Source: Pseudomonas sp. dw_358 (GTDB lineage Bacteria > Pseudomonadota > Gammaproteobacteria > Pseudomonadales > Pseudomonadaceae). Taken from it: 64,000 nucleotides of DNA. Location: positions 20,928-84,927 of the forward strand of contig NZ_JAAVUX010000023.1 of NCBI RefSeq assembly GCF_018449655.1, written 5' to 3'. A program made the translations under genes and the position numbers. Below are positions 25,618-37,217 of the stretch, piece after piece (the stretch's first letter is position 1; each line of letters starts with the position of its first letter). The notes below the pieces were generated by a model. It was not told the DNA's origin, did not search any database, and saw only the letters and a program-made list of their open reading frames with translations.

Positions 25618-26472
25618 ATGAACACATTGAGCACCGCCGCGCCCGCGTTGGTCCGCCCCAGGGCGCGAGTCAACGCCTGGCATCTGGTGGGGCTGCTGGC
25701 GATCTTCCTGTTCGCGGTATTTCCGTTCTACTGGATGGTCGCCACCAGCCTCAAGACCCAGGCCGAGGCCTTGGCCTCGCCACCCATCTGGCTGTTCACC
25801 CCGCACCTGGACAACTACGTGCAGGTGCTGTTTCAGCGCGACGTGCTGCACAGCCTCGGCAACTCGCTGATCGTTGCGGTGAGCACCACGGTGCTGGCCG
25901 TGGGCCTGGGTACACCAGCCGCCTATGCCCTGGCGCGCTTCGAGTTTCGCGGCAAGGAAGACCTGTGGTTCTGGTTCATCACCAACCGCATGCTCAGCCC
26001 GATTGTGGTGGCACTGCCGATCTTCCTGATGGCCCGCACCCTCGGCCTGATCGACACGCAACTGGTGCTGATCCTGGTGTACCTGACGTTCAACCTGCCT
26101 ATCGTGGTGTGGATCTGCACCGACCAGTTTCGCGGGGTGCCCAAGGATCTGGACGAAGCCGCCCGCCTCTCCGGCGCGTCGCGTTTCACCATTTTCTGGC
26201 GCATCGCCCTGCCGCTGGCCATGCCGGGAGTGGCCGTCTCGGCGATCTTCTCGTTCATTTTTTCCTGGAACGAGCTGCTCTACGCCCTGGTGCTGACCCG
26301 CAACAACGCCCGCACCGCGCCGGTCAGCGCCACCAGCTTCATGAGCGGCTACGACCTGCCCTGGGGCGAGATCATGGCGACCGGGACCCTGATCGTGTTT
26401 CCCGTGATCATTTTTGCATTGATGGTTTCCAAGCATCTGGTACAAGGGCTGACCATGGGCGCCGTGAAGTAA
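25618..26472 (+). CDS. ABC carbohydrate permease, MalG/UgpE type
   Basis: A 284-aa inner-membrane permease. The opening helix LLAIFLFAVFPFYWMVATSLKT, the EAA loop DEAARLSGASRFTIFWRIALPLAMPG and the terminal segment ATGTLIVFPVIIFALMVSKHLVQGLTMGAVK are those of the MalG branch. It is translationally adjacent to the previous permease and completes the importer. Confidence 0.92.
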   Translation: MNTLSTAAPALVRPRARVNAWHLVGLLAIFLFAVFPFYWMVATSLKTQAEALASPPIWLFTPHLDNYVQVLFQRDVLHSLGNSLIVAVSTTVLAVGLGTPAAYALARFEFRGKEDLWFWFITNRMLSPIVVALPIFLMARTLGLIDTQLVLILVYLTFNLPIVVWICTDQFRGVPKDLDEAARLSGASRFTIFWRIALPLAMPGVAVSAIFSFIFSWNELLYALVLTRNNARTAPVSATSFMSGYDLPWGEIMATGTLIVFPVIIFALMVSKHLVQGLTMGAVK

Positions 26473-26498
26473 CCGCCCACCAACGATCGAGGGACGCT

Positions 26499-27455
26499 GT
26501 GCAGACTGTTACCGACGCTGAACCGGTGAACGCCGACGAACAATTGAACATTCGCATTGCCTGGCATTACTACGTGAGCAACCTCACCCAGCAGCAGATC
26601 GCCGACCTGTTCGGTATCACTCGGGTGCGGGTCAACAAGGCCTTGGCAACGTGCCGCGAGACCGGGCTGGTGCAGATTCGCATCAACTCGCGGCTGGCCT
26701 CGTGCATCGAGTTGGAACAGCGTCTGCAACAGCGCTTCGGTTTGCAAAAGGTCACCGTGGTGCCGTCACCCGAGGACGCCTCGCAGATCTTTCGCGTGCT
26801 GGGCGTCGGCGTAGCGCCGACCTTGCAGGCGCATTTGCGCGATGGCTGCACCGTCGCCGTAGGTTGGGGCCGGACCCTGCGTCAGGCCGTGCGTGAGCTC
26901 GAAGGCAAGGCGCTCAGCGACATGACCGTGGTGTCATTGCTGGGCGGCCTGCACTACGGTTCGGCGAACAACACCGTAGAGCTGGCCTCAAGCCTGGCCG
27001 GGCTGTTCGGCGGCGAATATTACTACCTCGCCGCCCCGGTGTTCGCCCCCTCGGAGCAGTACCGCGACATGATCCTCGCCGAGCCCTCGGTGCAAGCCGT
27101 GCTGGCCAAGGCCCGCCAGGCCGACGTGGCGCTGTTGACCGTGGGCGACCTGAGCGAACGTTCGTTGATGCTGGAACTGGGCCTGGTCAAACCCGAGGAC
27201 GCGGCCTCGCTGCAGGCGGCCGGTGCCGTGGGGGATCTGCTAGGGCGCTGGCTCGACCGTGACGGGCATGAAGTCGATCACCCGTTCAATCGCCGGGCAA
27301 TCTCCCTCGGGCTGGACGATCTGAGCCGCGTGGCCAAGGTGATTCTGGTTTCGGGCGGCCCGTACAAAGCCGAGATCATCAAGGCCGTGCTGCTGCGCCA
27401 GGTGGTGCATGAGTTGGTGATCGACGAGGGGGCCGCTGGGCAGTTGCTGGAGTGA
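26499..27455 (+). CDS. SorC/DeoR-type transcriptional regulator of the polyol operon
   Basis: A 318-aa SorC-family regulator. An N-terminal HTH (LTQQQIADLFGITRVRVNKALATCRE, residues about 29-55) is followed by a sugar-binding domain with VAVGWGRTLRQAV, SLLGGLHYGS and VILVSGGPYKAEIIKAVL. SorC proteins sense phosphorylated sugars and respond through promoters with inverted repeats. GTG 26499, with a weak GAGGGA upstream, is the start. It lies 26 bases after the second permease and ends 4 bases from the convergent kinase. The 22165-22190 repeat is its likely operator. Confidence 0.88.
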   Translation: MQTVTDAEPVNADEQLNIRIAWHYYVSNLTQQQIADLFGITRVRVNKALATCRETGLVQIRINSRLASCIELEQRLQQRFGLQKVTVVPSPEDASQIFRVLGVGVAPTLQAHLRDGCTVAVGWGRTLRQAVRELEGKALSDMTVVSLLGGLHYGSANNTVELASSLAGLFGGEYYYLAAPVFAPSEQYRDMILAEPSVQAVLAKARQADVALLTVGDLSERSLMLELGLVKPEDAASLQAAGAVGDLLGRWLDRDGHEVDHPFNRRAISLGLDDLSRVAKVILVSGGPYKAEIIKAVLLRQVVHELVIDEGAAGQLLE

Positions 27456-27459
27456 GATC

Positions 27460-28980
27460 TCAAGCCATCCCCAACCGCGCCAATCGCGGAAACAAATCCC
27501 GCAACCGCGGATAGACATCCGCATAAATCCCCAACAGTTCTTGATGAAACCCCCGCAACGCCGGGTTGGGCTCGAAGGTCTCGCCCCCTTGAGTCATGGC
27601 CTCGGCCGCCTCGGCGAAACCCCCATACCACCCCGCCCCGACGGCTGCCGCAATGGCCGCCCCCAGGCTCGAGGCCTCCTGCGCCGAGGCCCGCACCACC
27701 GGCCGGTCGGTGATGTCGGCCATGATCTGGCACCACAAGCGGCTGCTCGCCCCGCCACCAATAGCCACGAAAGCTTGCACCGGCTGCCCGGTGGCAGCCA
27801 CCACGGCGTTGGTGGCCACGGCCTGTTCCAGCGCGATGCCTTCCAGCAAGGCACGGTAGATCTCGGCGCGGCCATGGTCGGGTGACAGGCCCAGCAGGCA
27901 GCCACGAGCGTCCTGATCCCAATAGGGGTTCATTACCCCGTTCCAGTACGGCAACAGGATCAAGCCGGCACTGCCCGGCGCCACTGCTGCCGCTGCCCGC
28001 TCCAGCACCAGCAGTTCATCCGGCTGACTGGCCACATCGATATGAAAGAACTGGCGCAACAGGCTGTTGATCAACAACGTGCCGGAACGCAAGGAAGTCT
28101 CCAGCACATAGCCGTCGCCCCCCACGGCGCACATCGTGCGAAAGGCCTGGGCAGTGTCCGGGGTGCGCGAGAACACCCCCGAGACGATCGCCGTGCCCAG
28201 GTTCAGGTAGGCCATGCCGGGGCGCACCACCCCGATGCCCAGGCCACCGGCCTGACCGTCACCGCCGCCGGCGACCACCGCCACCCCCACCGGCAACCCG
28301 GTCAACACGCTTGCCTGCGGGGTGAGCCGCCCCAGCAGCGTCCCCGGCGCCCGGGCCAGCGCGAAGCAGTCCGCCGACAAGGGCGTGGGCAAGGCCTGCA
28401 GCACCGGCTCGGCCCAGACGTGGCGGTGAATATCGAACGCGCCAAAGGGGTCGGCACTGGCCCAACTGGTGGCGAACACCCCGGTGAGCTGGCGCACCAG
28501 CCACGCATGGGGATCGTAGACGTGACGGATGCGCCTGAACAGGGCCGCTTCGTGGCGCGCCATCCAGGCCAGGCTGTAGATCGCCGGTGACCAGTCGTGG
28601 GGCTTGCCGGTCATGCGGTGCAAACGCTCGAGGCCCAGCACGGCGGACAAGGTATCGACCTCGGGCTTGCGCCGCTCGTCCAGCCAGAGCATGGCCGGGC
28701 GCAGCAGTTGATCGTCGGCATCGGTGACCGCCACGGTCTCGCGCTGGTTGACCACCGCCACGGCGGCCACCGTTTGCGTATCAATCAGCAGCGACAGCGC
28801 CTTGAGCGCGGTCTGCGCAGCCCGCCACCAATCGTGCGGGTCCTGCTCGTAGGCGTTGCTGTGCGGCCGGCCCATGGCCAGCGGCGCGCGCGCCTGGGCA
28901 ACCAAGGTGCCCTGCGCATTCCAGGCGATGACCTTGCACGTGGTGGTGCTCAGGTCGATGCCGATGACCAGTGTCTGCAT
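27460..28980 (-). CDS. FGGY-family carbohydrate kinase (xylulokinase-like)
   Basis: A 506-aa FGGY kinase. Seen: the phosphate-1 motif GIDLSTTTCKVI, DERRKPEVD in the N-domain, the FGGY signature region VVAGGGDGQAGGLG and the C-terminal ALEQAVATNAVVAATGQPVQAFVAIGGGASSRLWCQIMADI. It fits xylulokinase-like kinases acting on a ketose made by the neighbouring dehydrogenase; the exact sugar is inferred. It is convergent with the SorC gene and divergent from the LacI gene (155 bases). Confidence 0.85.
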   Translation of the reverse strand: MQTLVIGIDLSTTTCKVIAWNAQGTLVAQARAPLAMGRPHSNAYEQDPHDWWRAAQTALKALSLLIDTQTVAAVAVVNQRETVAVTDADDQLLRPAMLWLDERRKPEVDTLSAVLGLERLHRMTGKPHDWSPAIYSLAWMARHEAALFRRIRHVYDPHAWLVRQLTGVFATSWASADPFGAFDIHRHVWAEPVLQALPTPLSADCFALARAPGTLLGRLTPQASVLTGLPVGVAVVAGGGDGQAGGLGIGVVRPGMAYLNLGTAIVSGVFSRTPDTAQAFRTMCAVGGDGYVLETSLRSGTLLINSLLRQFFHIDVASQPDELLVLERAAAAVAPGSAGLILLPYWNGVMNPYWDQDARGCLLGLSPDHGRAEIYRALLEGIALEQAVATNAVVAATGQPVQAFVAIGGGASSRLWCQIMADITDRPVVRASAQEASSLGAAIAAAVGAGWYGGFAEAAEAMTQGGETFEPNPALRGFHQELLGIYADVYPRLRDLFPRLARLGMA

Positions 28981-29135
28981 GCTAGTCGACTCTTGTTAGG
29001 GGTGTTGAAGGCTCGCGTCGGCGTTGAAAGACTAGCCGAGGATCAGCCGGGTATTCGTCCGTTTGCCCACTCATTTCGAGTCGGTGGCGTGCTAGCCTGT
29101 GGCAGTCGATTCCCGTCCAGATCATCGCGAGCCCA

Positions 29136-30152
29136 ATGAGCAAAAAAGTCCCCGTAACCGTCAGCGACATCGCCCGCCGCGTGAACATGACCTCGCAGAC
29201 CGTGTCCCGGGCCCTGAACAAACCTGACCTGGTGAAACCGGCAACCCTGGCGAAAATCCTCAAGGTGGCCGAGGAGCTCGACTACGTGCCCAACGCCTTC
29301 GCCCGCAGCCTCAAGCGCAGCGAAAGCCTGATCATCGGCCTGATCACCGCGTCGGTGGACAACCCGTTCTACAGCGAGATGATCAAAGCCATTTCCCGGG
29401 AAGCGAAAAAGCACGGCTACACCATCATGCTCATCGACACCGACGGTTCCGAGGAACTGGAGAGCAAGGCGGTGGACACCCTGCTCGGCTACCGGGTCGC
29501 GGGCATCGTGCTGTCGCCGGTGTCCGACGAACCCCATTACCGTCCCGCCTACCTCAACCGCCTGAGCAATGGCGACATGCCGGTGGTGCAGCTGGACCGC
29601 GCGCTGCCCGATAGCCCGTTCAGCCATGTGGTGCTGGACAACTACGAAAGCGGCCTGAAGGGCGCCCGGTATCTGCTCGCGCAAAAGCCCGATATGCGGC
29701 GCTTGCTGGTGCTGACCGGTCCGGCGCACTCGCGGATTTCCGAGGAGCGCCTGCGTGGGGTCAAGGCGGCGCTGGCCGAGGCCGGCAAGCCAGTGGAGCT
29801 GGCCGTGTTTGCCGGCGATTACACGCTGGAGCCTTCGTACCTGAGCACCTTGGCGTACCTGCGCGAACAAGCCCGCCCCGACGCGATTTTTGGCTTCAAC
29901 CAATTGATCACTCTGGGCGCCCTGAAAGCCCTGCGCGACCAGGGCATCGCCCATGAGCAGGTGGCGATCTGCGGCATTGATCGCCTGCCCTTTGCCGACA
30001 TCTTCGGCATTCCGATTGCCTGTATCGCCCACGACGCCTCCCGGGCCGGCAGCCAGGCGGTGCAATTGCTGCTGGCGCGGATTCAGGATGCCGGGCTGCC
30101 GCGCAGTCAGGTGGTGATTGGCGGCGAGTTGGAAAACGGGGTTCGGATTTGA
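29136..30152 (+). CDS. LacI-family transcriptional regulator
   Basis: A 338-aa LacI/GalR repressor. The HTH TVSDIARRVNMTSQTVSRALNKPD (residues about 8-31) and hinge helix VPNAFARSLKR are followed by a periplasmic-binding-like domain (IIGLITASVDNPFYSEMIKAISREAKKHGY). It lies between the two polyol loci, convergent with the locus B operon. It most likely controls locus B; a palindrome-like site is present in that promoter region. The effector may be a sugar or polyol. Confidence 0.9.
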   Translation: MSKKVPVTVSDIARRVNMTSQTVSRALNKPDLVKPATLAKILKVAEELDYVPNAFARSLKRSESLIIGLITASVDNPFYSEMIKAISREAKKHGYTIMLIDTDGSEELESKAVDTLLGYRVAGIVLSPVSDEPHYRPAYLNRLSNGDMPVVQLDRALPDSPFSHVVLDNYESGLKGARYLLAQKPDMRRLLVLTGPAHSRISEERLRGVKAALAEAGKPVELAVFAGDYTLEPSYLSTLAYLREQARPDAIFGFNQLITLGALKALRDQGIAHEQVAICGIDRLPFADIFGIPIACIAHDASRAGSQAVQLLLARIQDAGLPRSQVVIGGELENGVRI

Positions 30153-30191
30153 TACTGCGTTGCCTGCGATGAGGCCCTCAGAGTCAATCCC

Positions 30192-30929
30192 TCACCGACT
30201 GGTATACCCCCCATCGATTGGCAACGCCACGCCACTGATCATCGATGCCGCATCGCTCAACAAGAACAGAATCGGCCCCGCCACTTCATCGGTCTCGGCA
30301 AAGCGCCCCAGCGGAATCCCCGCCAGCGCCGGGTCGCGCTTGGCCGGCTTGCTCCACACCTGTACGGCCATGGGCGTCAGGGTCACCGTGGGGTTGACAC
30401 TGTTGACCCGGATCCCGTGCTTGCCCCATTCCCCGCATTGGACCCGGGTCATGGCGTCCATCGCCGCCTTGGACGCGCAGTAGGCCAAGTGATCATCCAG
30501 TGCCACCAGCGACGCCTGGCTGGACACGTTGACGATGCTGCCCGCCACACCTGCCGTGATCATCCCCCGCGCCACCGCAGCCGCCACCAAGGCCGCCGCA
30601 CGCACGTTGACCGCCATCACCTGGTCGAAGCCCTCGGCCGTCACCGCATCGGCCGCCTCCAGCAGCGCGATGCCGGCACAATTGACCAGGCCATGCAGCG
30701 GCGGCAACAGCGCCAACTGTGCCGTCAGTGCGGCGCTGTCGGCCATGTCCACCCGCACAATATGACAGCCCTGCCCCGCCAGTTTTTCCAAGGCCTGGGC
30801 ATCACGGCCCATGGCATAGACCTGCGCGCCAGCCCCCATCAGGTGATAGGCGACGGCCCAGCCAATGCCGCTGCTGGCACCGGTGACCAGGATGCGCTGG
30901 CCGGTGAAATCGAAGCTCGCGGTACTCAT
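30192..30929 (-). CDS. Short-chain dehydrogenase, L-xylulose-reductase/D-threitol-dehydrogenase type
   Basis: A 245-aa SDR. The cofactor motif TGASSGIG is at residues 17-24, the catalytic Ser in VNVSSQASL and Tyr/Lys in YCASKAAMD. The C-terminal block RVNSVNPTVTLTPMAVQVW … GIPLGRFAETDEVAGPILFLLSD closely resembles animal and bacterial L-xylulose reductase (DCXR); D-threitol dehydrogenases are also SDRs. It overlaps the FGGY kinase by 4 bases as the last gene of the operon, giving a second alditol/ketose interconversion. Confidence 0.85.
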   Translation of the reverse strand: MSTASFDFTGQRILVTGASSGIGWAVAYHLMGAGAQVYAMGRDAQALEKLAGQGCHIVRVDMADSAALTAQLALLPPLHGLVNCAGIALLEAADAVTAEGFDQVMAVNVRAAALVAAAVARGMITAGVAGSIVNVSSQASLVALDDHLAYCASKAAMDAMTRVQCGEWGKHGIRVNSVNPTVTLTPMAVQVWSKPAKRDPALAGIPLGRFAETDEVAGPILFLLSDAASMISGVALPIDGGYTSR

Positions 30930-32464
30930 GACGAGGCCTCCTGCAGGCGGTGCATGATGGGTTTGAGGGCCGGATACAACGCCACATAGTCGGCAAACAG
31001 ACGCGAATAGAGCCGCACATTGTCAGCCTCGGGCTCGGCCCGCCGTTGCAACTCGACCCAGCCGCGATGCACCTGCGCCTCATCCACCAGCCCGGCGGCA
31101 TGGGCCGCCAGCAACGCCGCGCCGAGGGCGGCTTCCACCTCCTGGACGATGGTGTAGACCGGGTAGCCGGTGACGTCGGCGATGATCTGCATCCACAGGT
31201 CGGAGTGGCTGGCGCCGCCCACCACGATCAGGCGCGGGTCCAGGTGCTGCGCGCCCTGCCTGCCCGCCTCGATGTTGTGGCGCAGGGCAAAGGTCACCCC
31301 TTCCAGCACCGCACGGTAGAGATGGACGCGGCTGTGATACAGGCTCAAGCCGACAAAACTGCCGCTGGCGCTGGCGTCCCACACCGGGCTGCGCTCACCC
31401 ATCAGGTAGGGCAGAAACAGCAAGCCGTCGCTGCCGGCCGGCACCTTGAGCGCCGCCCGTTCGAGAATCCCGTGGCTGTCTTCACCACTGTCCCGGCCTT
31501 GCTGTTCCTCGGCCTGGCAGAACTGCTCGCGAAACCAGCTGACCGAGGCCCCGGCGGTGATCGCGCCGCCGAAGATGTACAGATCGCGCGCGCCGTTGAA
31601 TACATGGGGGAAACTCACCAGCCCATGGCGTGCGTCCACCTGCTGGTTCAAGTAGCCCCAGCACATGCTGGTGCCGATCATCGCCACATGGTTACCGGCC
31701 TCGGTCACCCCGGCGGCAAAGGTGGCCATGGCCGCATCGACGCCCCCCGCCAGTACCGGCGTTCCCGGCTCGAGGCCCAGGCGTGCCGCCCAATCTTCCA
31801 GCAGGCCACCGACCACTTCGCCCGAATGCAGCAAGCGTTCGGGCATCATCGCCGGCGCAATACCCAAGGCCTCGAGCATCGGCACCGACCAGCACCGCGC
31901 GGCCTGGTCGTAGACACCACCGATGTTGCCGGCCGAGCTGTGGTCCACCGCCACCGCGCCTGTCAGGCAGTAATTGATGTAGCTGTTGGGCGGCAGCAGA
32001 TAGCAGGTGTCGGCCCAGACTTCGGGCTGGTGCTGCTTGAGCCAGAGCATCTTGGTGAAGCCGTAATAGCTGTCGACACCGTTACCGGTGATGGCCTGCA
32101 ACTGCTCCAGGTCAACGTGCTCGCGCACCCACTCGACCTGTTCGCTGGCGCGCCGATCCATCCAGATCAGGCAGGGATACAGCGGCTTGATCTGCGCATC
32201 CACGGCAATCCCGGAACCGCCATACAGGCTGCTGACACACAGCGCCTTGATCTGCCCGCGGGGCACCTGCGCCTTGTCCACGCAGCCGGCAATGCACAGC
32301 CTCACTGCGTCCAGCCAGACCTGCGGCCACTGCTCGGCCCAGCGCGGCTTCGGCGTGTCGACCTTGTAGCTGTGGCTGTGCTGCGCGAGGATGCAGCCCT
32401 GGGCATCCACCAACAGGGCCTTGGTACTCTGGGTGCCAATGTCGACACCGATGACATAATCCAT
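30926..32464 (-). CDS. FGGY-family carbohydrate kinase
   Basis: A 512-aa FGGY kinase: YVIGVDIGTQSTKALLVDAQG (phosphate 1), CLIWMDRRASEQ, LAGGVDAAMATFAAGV, and VEGVTFALRHNIEAGRQGAQHLDPRLIVVGGASHSD style motifs as written here in parts (e.g. IVVGGASHSDLWMQII). It is distinct from the xylulokinase-like kinase of locus A. Position in the operon, between an alditol dehydrogenase and an SDR, suggests it phosphorylates the ketose or alditol produced. The 3' end overlaps the SDR start (ATGA). The substrate is not deduced. Confidence 0.85.
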   Translation of the reverse strand: MDYVIGVDIGTQSTKALLVDAQGCILAQHSHSYKVDTPKPRWAEQWPQVWLDAVRLCIAGCVDKAQVPRGQIKALCVSSLYGGSGIAVDAQIKPLYPCLIWMDRRASEQVEWVREHVDLEQLQAITGNGVDSYYGFTKMLWLKQHQPEVWADTCYLLPPNSYINYCLTGAVAVDHSSAGNIGGVYDQAARCWSVPMLEALGIAPAMMPERLLHSGEVVGGLLEDWAARLGLEPGTPVLAGGVDAAMATFAAGVTEAGNHVAMIGTSMCWGYLNQQVDARHGLVSFPHVFNGARDLYIFGGAITAGASVSWFREQFCQAEEQQGRDSGEDSHGILERAALKVPAGSDGLLFLPYLMGERSPVWDASASGSFVGLSLYHSRVHLYRAVLEGVTFALRHNIEAGRQGAQHLDPRLIVVGGASHSDLWMQIIADVTGYPVYTIVQEVEAALGAALLAAHAAGLVDEAQVHRGWVELQRRAEPEADNVRLYSRLFADYVALYPALKPIMHRLQEASS

Positions 32465-32496
32465 GGGGCGGTTCTCTTGTTCTTGTTATGAGCCAG

Positions 32497-33588
32497 CTAC
32501 TTTGGCGATTGCGGTTTCAGCAGCACCTTGATCGACCGGGTCGAATTGGCCAGCTCAAAGGCCTCGGCATAGTCATCCAGGCCAAAATCATGGGTGACGA
32601 TGCCCTTTGAGGTCACCAGCCCGCGCTCGAACAGGTCGATGGCCACCGGGTAGCAGTAAGGCCCCAGGTGCGCACCACGCACGTCCAGTTCCTTGCGGTC
32701 ACCGATGATCGACCAGTCGGCGCTGGTCTCGGCGCCGAACACGCTGAACTCGACGAAGCGGCCAAGCTTGCGGATCAGTTCCAGGCCCTGGGTGACGCCG
32801 ATCGGCACGCCGGTGGTTTCAATATAGACGTCGCAGCCATAGCCGTCGGTCAGGCCCTGGATGATCGCCTTGGCGTCGTCGCGGCCGGGGTTGATGGTCA
32901 CGTCGGCGCCGTACTGTTTCGCCAGTTCCAGGCGCTCGTCGACCATGTCGATGACCACCAGTTTCTTCGGTGTCTTGAGCGCCGCCACCTGGACCATGCA
33001 CAGACCCAGCGTACCGGCACCGGCGATTACCAGCACGTCGTCCAGCTGCACGTCGCCACGGTTGACCGTGTGAATGGAGCAGGCCATGGGTTCGATCAGC
33101 GCCGAATCTTCCAGCGACACCGACTCCGGGATCTTGTGCACGATAGCCGTCTTCGGAATGCGCATGTACTGGGCCATGCCGCCCTCGGCCACGTCCTTCT
33201 GGAAGCCGAAAATGTTGTGCACCTCGCACATCCAGTACTTGCCGGACTTGCAGAAGCGGCACTTCTCGCACGGCACGATCTGCTCGGCGATCACCTTGTC
33301 GCCGACCTTGACCCCGAAGTGTTCCTCGGCGCCCTCGCCCACCTGTTCCACGTAGCCGAAAAATTCATGGCCCGGAATCACCGGCGCCTTGACCCACGGG
33401 CTCTCGCCGCCCCAGAACATCGCCGCGCCCGAGTGGCATTTGCAGTCACTGGCGCAGATGCCGCAGGCTTTGATGCTGATCACCAGTTCCAGGGGCCGCG
33501 CCTGGGGCTTGCCGATACGCTCCAGGCGGTAGTCCTTGGGTGCGTGGCAGACGATGGCTTGCATGGTGTTGTCGGTGTTGTTGTCCAT
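32497..33588 (-). CDS. Zinc alcohol dehydrogenase, erythritol/L-threitol dehydrogenase type
   Basis: A 363-aa medium-chain dehydrogenase. Catalytic-zinc residues C45, H74 and E75 (ICASDCK, IPGHEFFG) and the structural cluster CEKCRFCKSGKYWMC are seen. The block CHSGAAMFWGG … WVKAPVIPGHE strongly recalls erythritol/L-threitol dehydrogenases (EltD-type) described in Mycobacterium smegmatis tetritol catabolism. Start 33588 has AAAGGTG upstream. It is co-transcribed with the ribose-type importer upstream (69-base gap) and the FGGY kinase downstream (32-base gap). The tetritol call is by resemblance from memory. Confidence 0.75.
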   Translation of the reverse strand: MDNNTDNTMQAIVCHAPKDYRLERIGKPQARPLELVISIKACGICASDCKCHSGAAMFWGGESPWVKAPVIPGHEFFGYVEQVGEGAEEHFGVKVGDKVIAEQIVPCEKCRFCKSGKYWMCEVHNIFGFQKDVAEGGMAQYMRIPKTAIVHKIPESVSLEDSALIEPMACSIHTVNRGDVQLDDVLVIAGAGTLGLCMVQVAALKTPKKLVVIDMVDERLELAKQYGADVTINPGRDDAKAIIQGLTDGYGCDVYIETTGVPIGVTQGLELIRKLGRFVEFSVFGAETSADWSIIGDRKELDVRGAHLGPYCYPVAIDLFERGLVTSKGIVTHDFGLDDYAEAFELANSTRSIKVLLKPQSPK

Positions 33589-33657
33589 GTCGATTCACCT
33601 TTTTCAGGACGAAGGAAGCCACAGCGGCCCGCAGGACCGCTGCTGTTGGATGAGGTA

Positions 33658-34645
33658 TTACTTGTGCCGCTGTTTGCTGATGAAAATCGCCAGCAGGATG
33701 ATCCCGCCCTTGATCACGCTTTGCACATAGGGCGAGACCCCGAGCATGTTCAGGCCGTTGTTGAGCACGCCCAGCAGCATCGCGCCCACCAGGGTGCCGA
33801 CGATCACGCCACGCCCGCCGGCTATCGACGCGCCGCCCAGGACCACGGCGGCAATGGCGTCCAGCTCGAAGCCGACCCCGGCGTTGGGTTGGCCGCTCAT
33901 CAGCCGTGACGACAGCACCAGCCCCGCCACCGCTGCCGTCAGGCCACTGATGCAATACACCAGCAACTTGAAGCGCGGCGCCCGAACCCCGGACAGCCGT
34001 ACCGCTTCTTCGTTGCCGCCGATGGCGTAGATGTAGCGGCCGATGCGGGTCTGCTGCAGGAGCACCCAGGCCAGAAAGTAGGTCGCCAGCATGATCAGGA
34101 TCGGCACCTGGATGCCGAACAAGGTGCCGCGCCCGAACCAGGCAAACCAGTCCGGCATGCCCGAGATGGGATAGCCGTCGGTGTACATCAGGCCCAGGCC
34201 TCGGGCGATGCCCATGGTGGCGAGGGTGACGATGATCGGCGGCATCTTCAGGTAGGCGACAAAGATGCCGTTGCCGATACCAAAGCCAACGCCGATCAAC
34301 AAGCCGATGAGAATAGCGATGGGCGCCGGTACGCCGGCCACCATCAAGCCGGTGGTCAAGGTGCCGGACAAGGCCATGACTGGCCCCACCGACAAATCAA
34401 TGCCGCCCGTGAGGATCACGCAGGTCATGCCCACGGCAATGATTGCGTTGATCGACACCTGCCGGGCGATGTTTTCCAGGTTGGCACCGGTGAGAAACTT
34501 GTCGCTGGCGAAGATCATGAACAGCGTGACCACCACCAGCCCGACGAAGGGATAGAAGGCCGGCGAGCGAATCAGTCGGGCGAAGTCGAGCTTGAGGGCT
34601 TTGCCGTGCTGGCTTTTGATGGGCGCACTCTTGATGGGCCCGCTT

Positions 34646-34662
<17 letters not shown>
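33658..34662 (-). CDS. ABC permease, RbsC type
   Basis: A 334-aa inner-membrane permease of the ribose/xylose/galactose class (carbohydrate uptake 2). Hydrophobic helices include FYPFVGLVVVTLFMIFAS, AIIAVGMTCVILTGGIDLSVGPVMALSG (class signature) and GLLIGVGFGIGNGIFVAYLKMPPIIVTLATMGIARG. It overlaps the ATPase by 17 bases. It forms an importer with the RbsA-type ATPase and the periplasmic binding protein upstream. Confidence 0.92.
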
Positions 34663-36157
<1,495 letters not shown>

Positions 36158-36241
36158 GGGCACCTCGCCAGACCGAACGTCGTGGGACCGAACGGCGCCC
36201 CCCTCTCGAGGCGCCGTCACCGTAGTTGAGCTGTCGCAGGC

Positions 36242-37183
36242 TTACCAGCTGAAGGTCTTGGCCTTGGCCTGATCCACCAGCAGGATATCCACCGGAATGG
36301 CCTTGGGCACTTGGGCACCCCACTTCTTGGCCAGCGCCACGCCCAGGGCCAGGCGCACCTGGTCGCGTGGGTACTGCGCCGAGGTGGCGATGAACTTGCT
36401 GCCCGGTTTCTGGATTTCCTTGATGGCTTCCGGGGCACCGTCAACGCTGGTCAGTTTGACGTCCATGCCGCTCGCCTCGATGGCCGCAAGGGCGCCGAGG
36501 GAGCCGTTGTCGTTGACGCTGAACAGGCCTTTGAGAGTGGGTTGGGCCTGGAGCATGTTTTCCGTGACGCTAAGGGCCTGGTCACGTTCCTGCTTGCCAT
36601 TCTGGGTGCTGACGATCTTGATGTCCGGGTACTTGGCAAGGGCGTCCTTGCAACCGCGCACCCGTTCAAGAATCGGCACCACGGCGATGCCGTCGAGAAT
36701 GCCGACGTCACCCTTGCCGCCAATGTTCTTGGCCAGGTAGTCGCAGGCCTGCACCCCGGCGTCATAGTTCTTCGAGCCGACGAAGGAGTCCAGCGGCCCA
36801 TCGGCCTGGGCGTCCACGGCGACCACCACCACCCCTTTGTCGTGGGCCTGCTTGACGGCGGACTGCACGCCGACCGAATCGGTGGGGTTGATGATCAGGA
36901 TGTCGATGCCTTTTTGCAGCATGTCCTCGATGTCGCTGAGCTGCTTGGACACGTCGTGCCGCGCATCGGTGACCAACAGTTCGGCGCCGATGGTCTTGGT
37001 GGCGTCCTGCAGGGCGTCCTTCATGGTGACAAAGTAGGGGTTGTTGATTTCCTGGAACGACACACCGATTTTGTAGGGGCCGGATTTAGCGGCATCGGCG
37101 GCCTGGGCGCTGCTGGCGCAGGCGACGGCAAAAGCGAGGGAGCAAGCGGCGGCACAGAGGCCTCGGCTGAAGCGGATTGTCAT
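36242..37183 (-). CDS. Periplasmic sugar/polyol-binding protein, RbsB type
   Basis: A 313-aa periplasmic-binding protein. The signal peptide MTIRFSRGLCAAACSLAFAVACASSAQA is followed by a sugar-binding fold (KIGVSFQEINNPYFVTMKDALQDATK; DILIINPTDSVGVQSAVKQA; VVAVDAQADG). It is the first gene of the six-gene operon; a LacI-type palindrome lies just upstream of its start. The ligand is likely a tetritol, pentitol or pentose, judged by the enzymes only. Confidence 0.9.
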   Translation of the reverse strand: MTIRFSRGLCAAACSLAFAVACASSAQAADAAKSGPYKIGVSFQEINNPYFVTMKDALQDATKTIGAELLVTDARHDVSKQLSDIEDMLQKGIDILIINPTDSVGVQSAVKQAHDKGVVVVAVDAQADGPLDSFVGSKNYDAGVQACDYLAKNIGGKGDVGILDGIAVVPILERVRGCKDALAKYPDIKIVSTQNGKQERDQALSVTENMLQAQPTLKGLFSVNDNGSLGALAAIEASGMDVKLTSVDGAPEAIKEIQKPGSKFIATSAQYPRDQVRLALGVALAKKWGAQVPKAIPVDILLVDQAKAKTFSW

Positions 37184-37217
37184 GGCGAATATCCCGTTGT
37201 TTTTATTTTTAAGCGGA

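Noticed and set aside
30950..32491. 513-aa plus-strand frame opposite the FGGY kinase
   Set aside because: Antisense shadow of a clear kinase.
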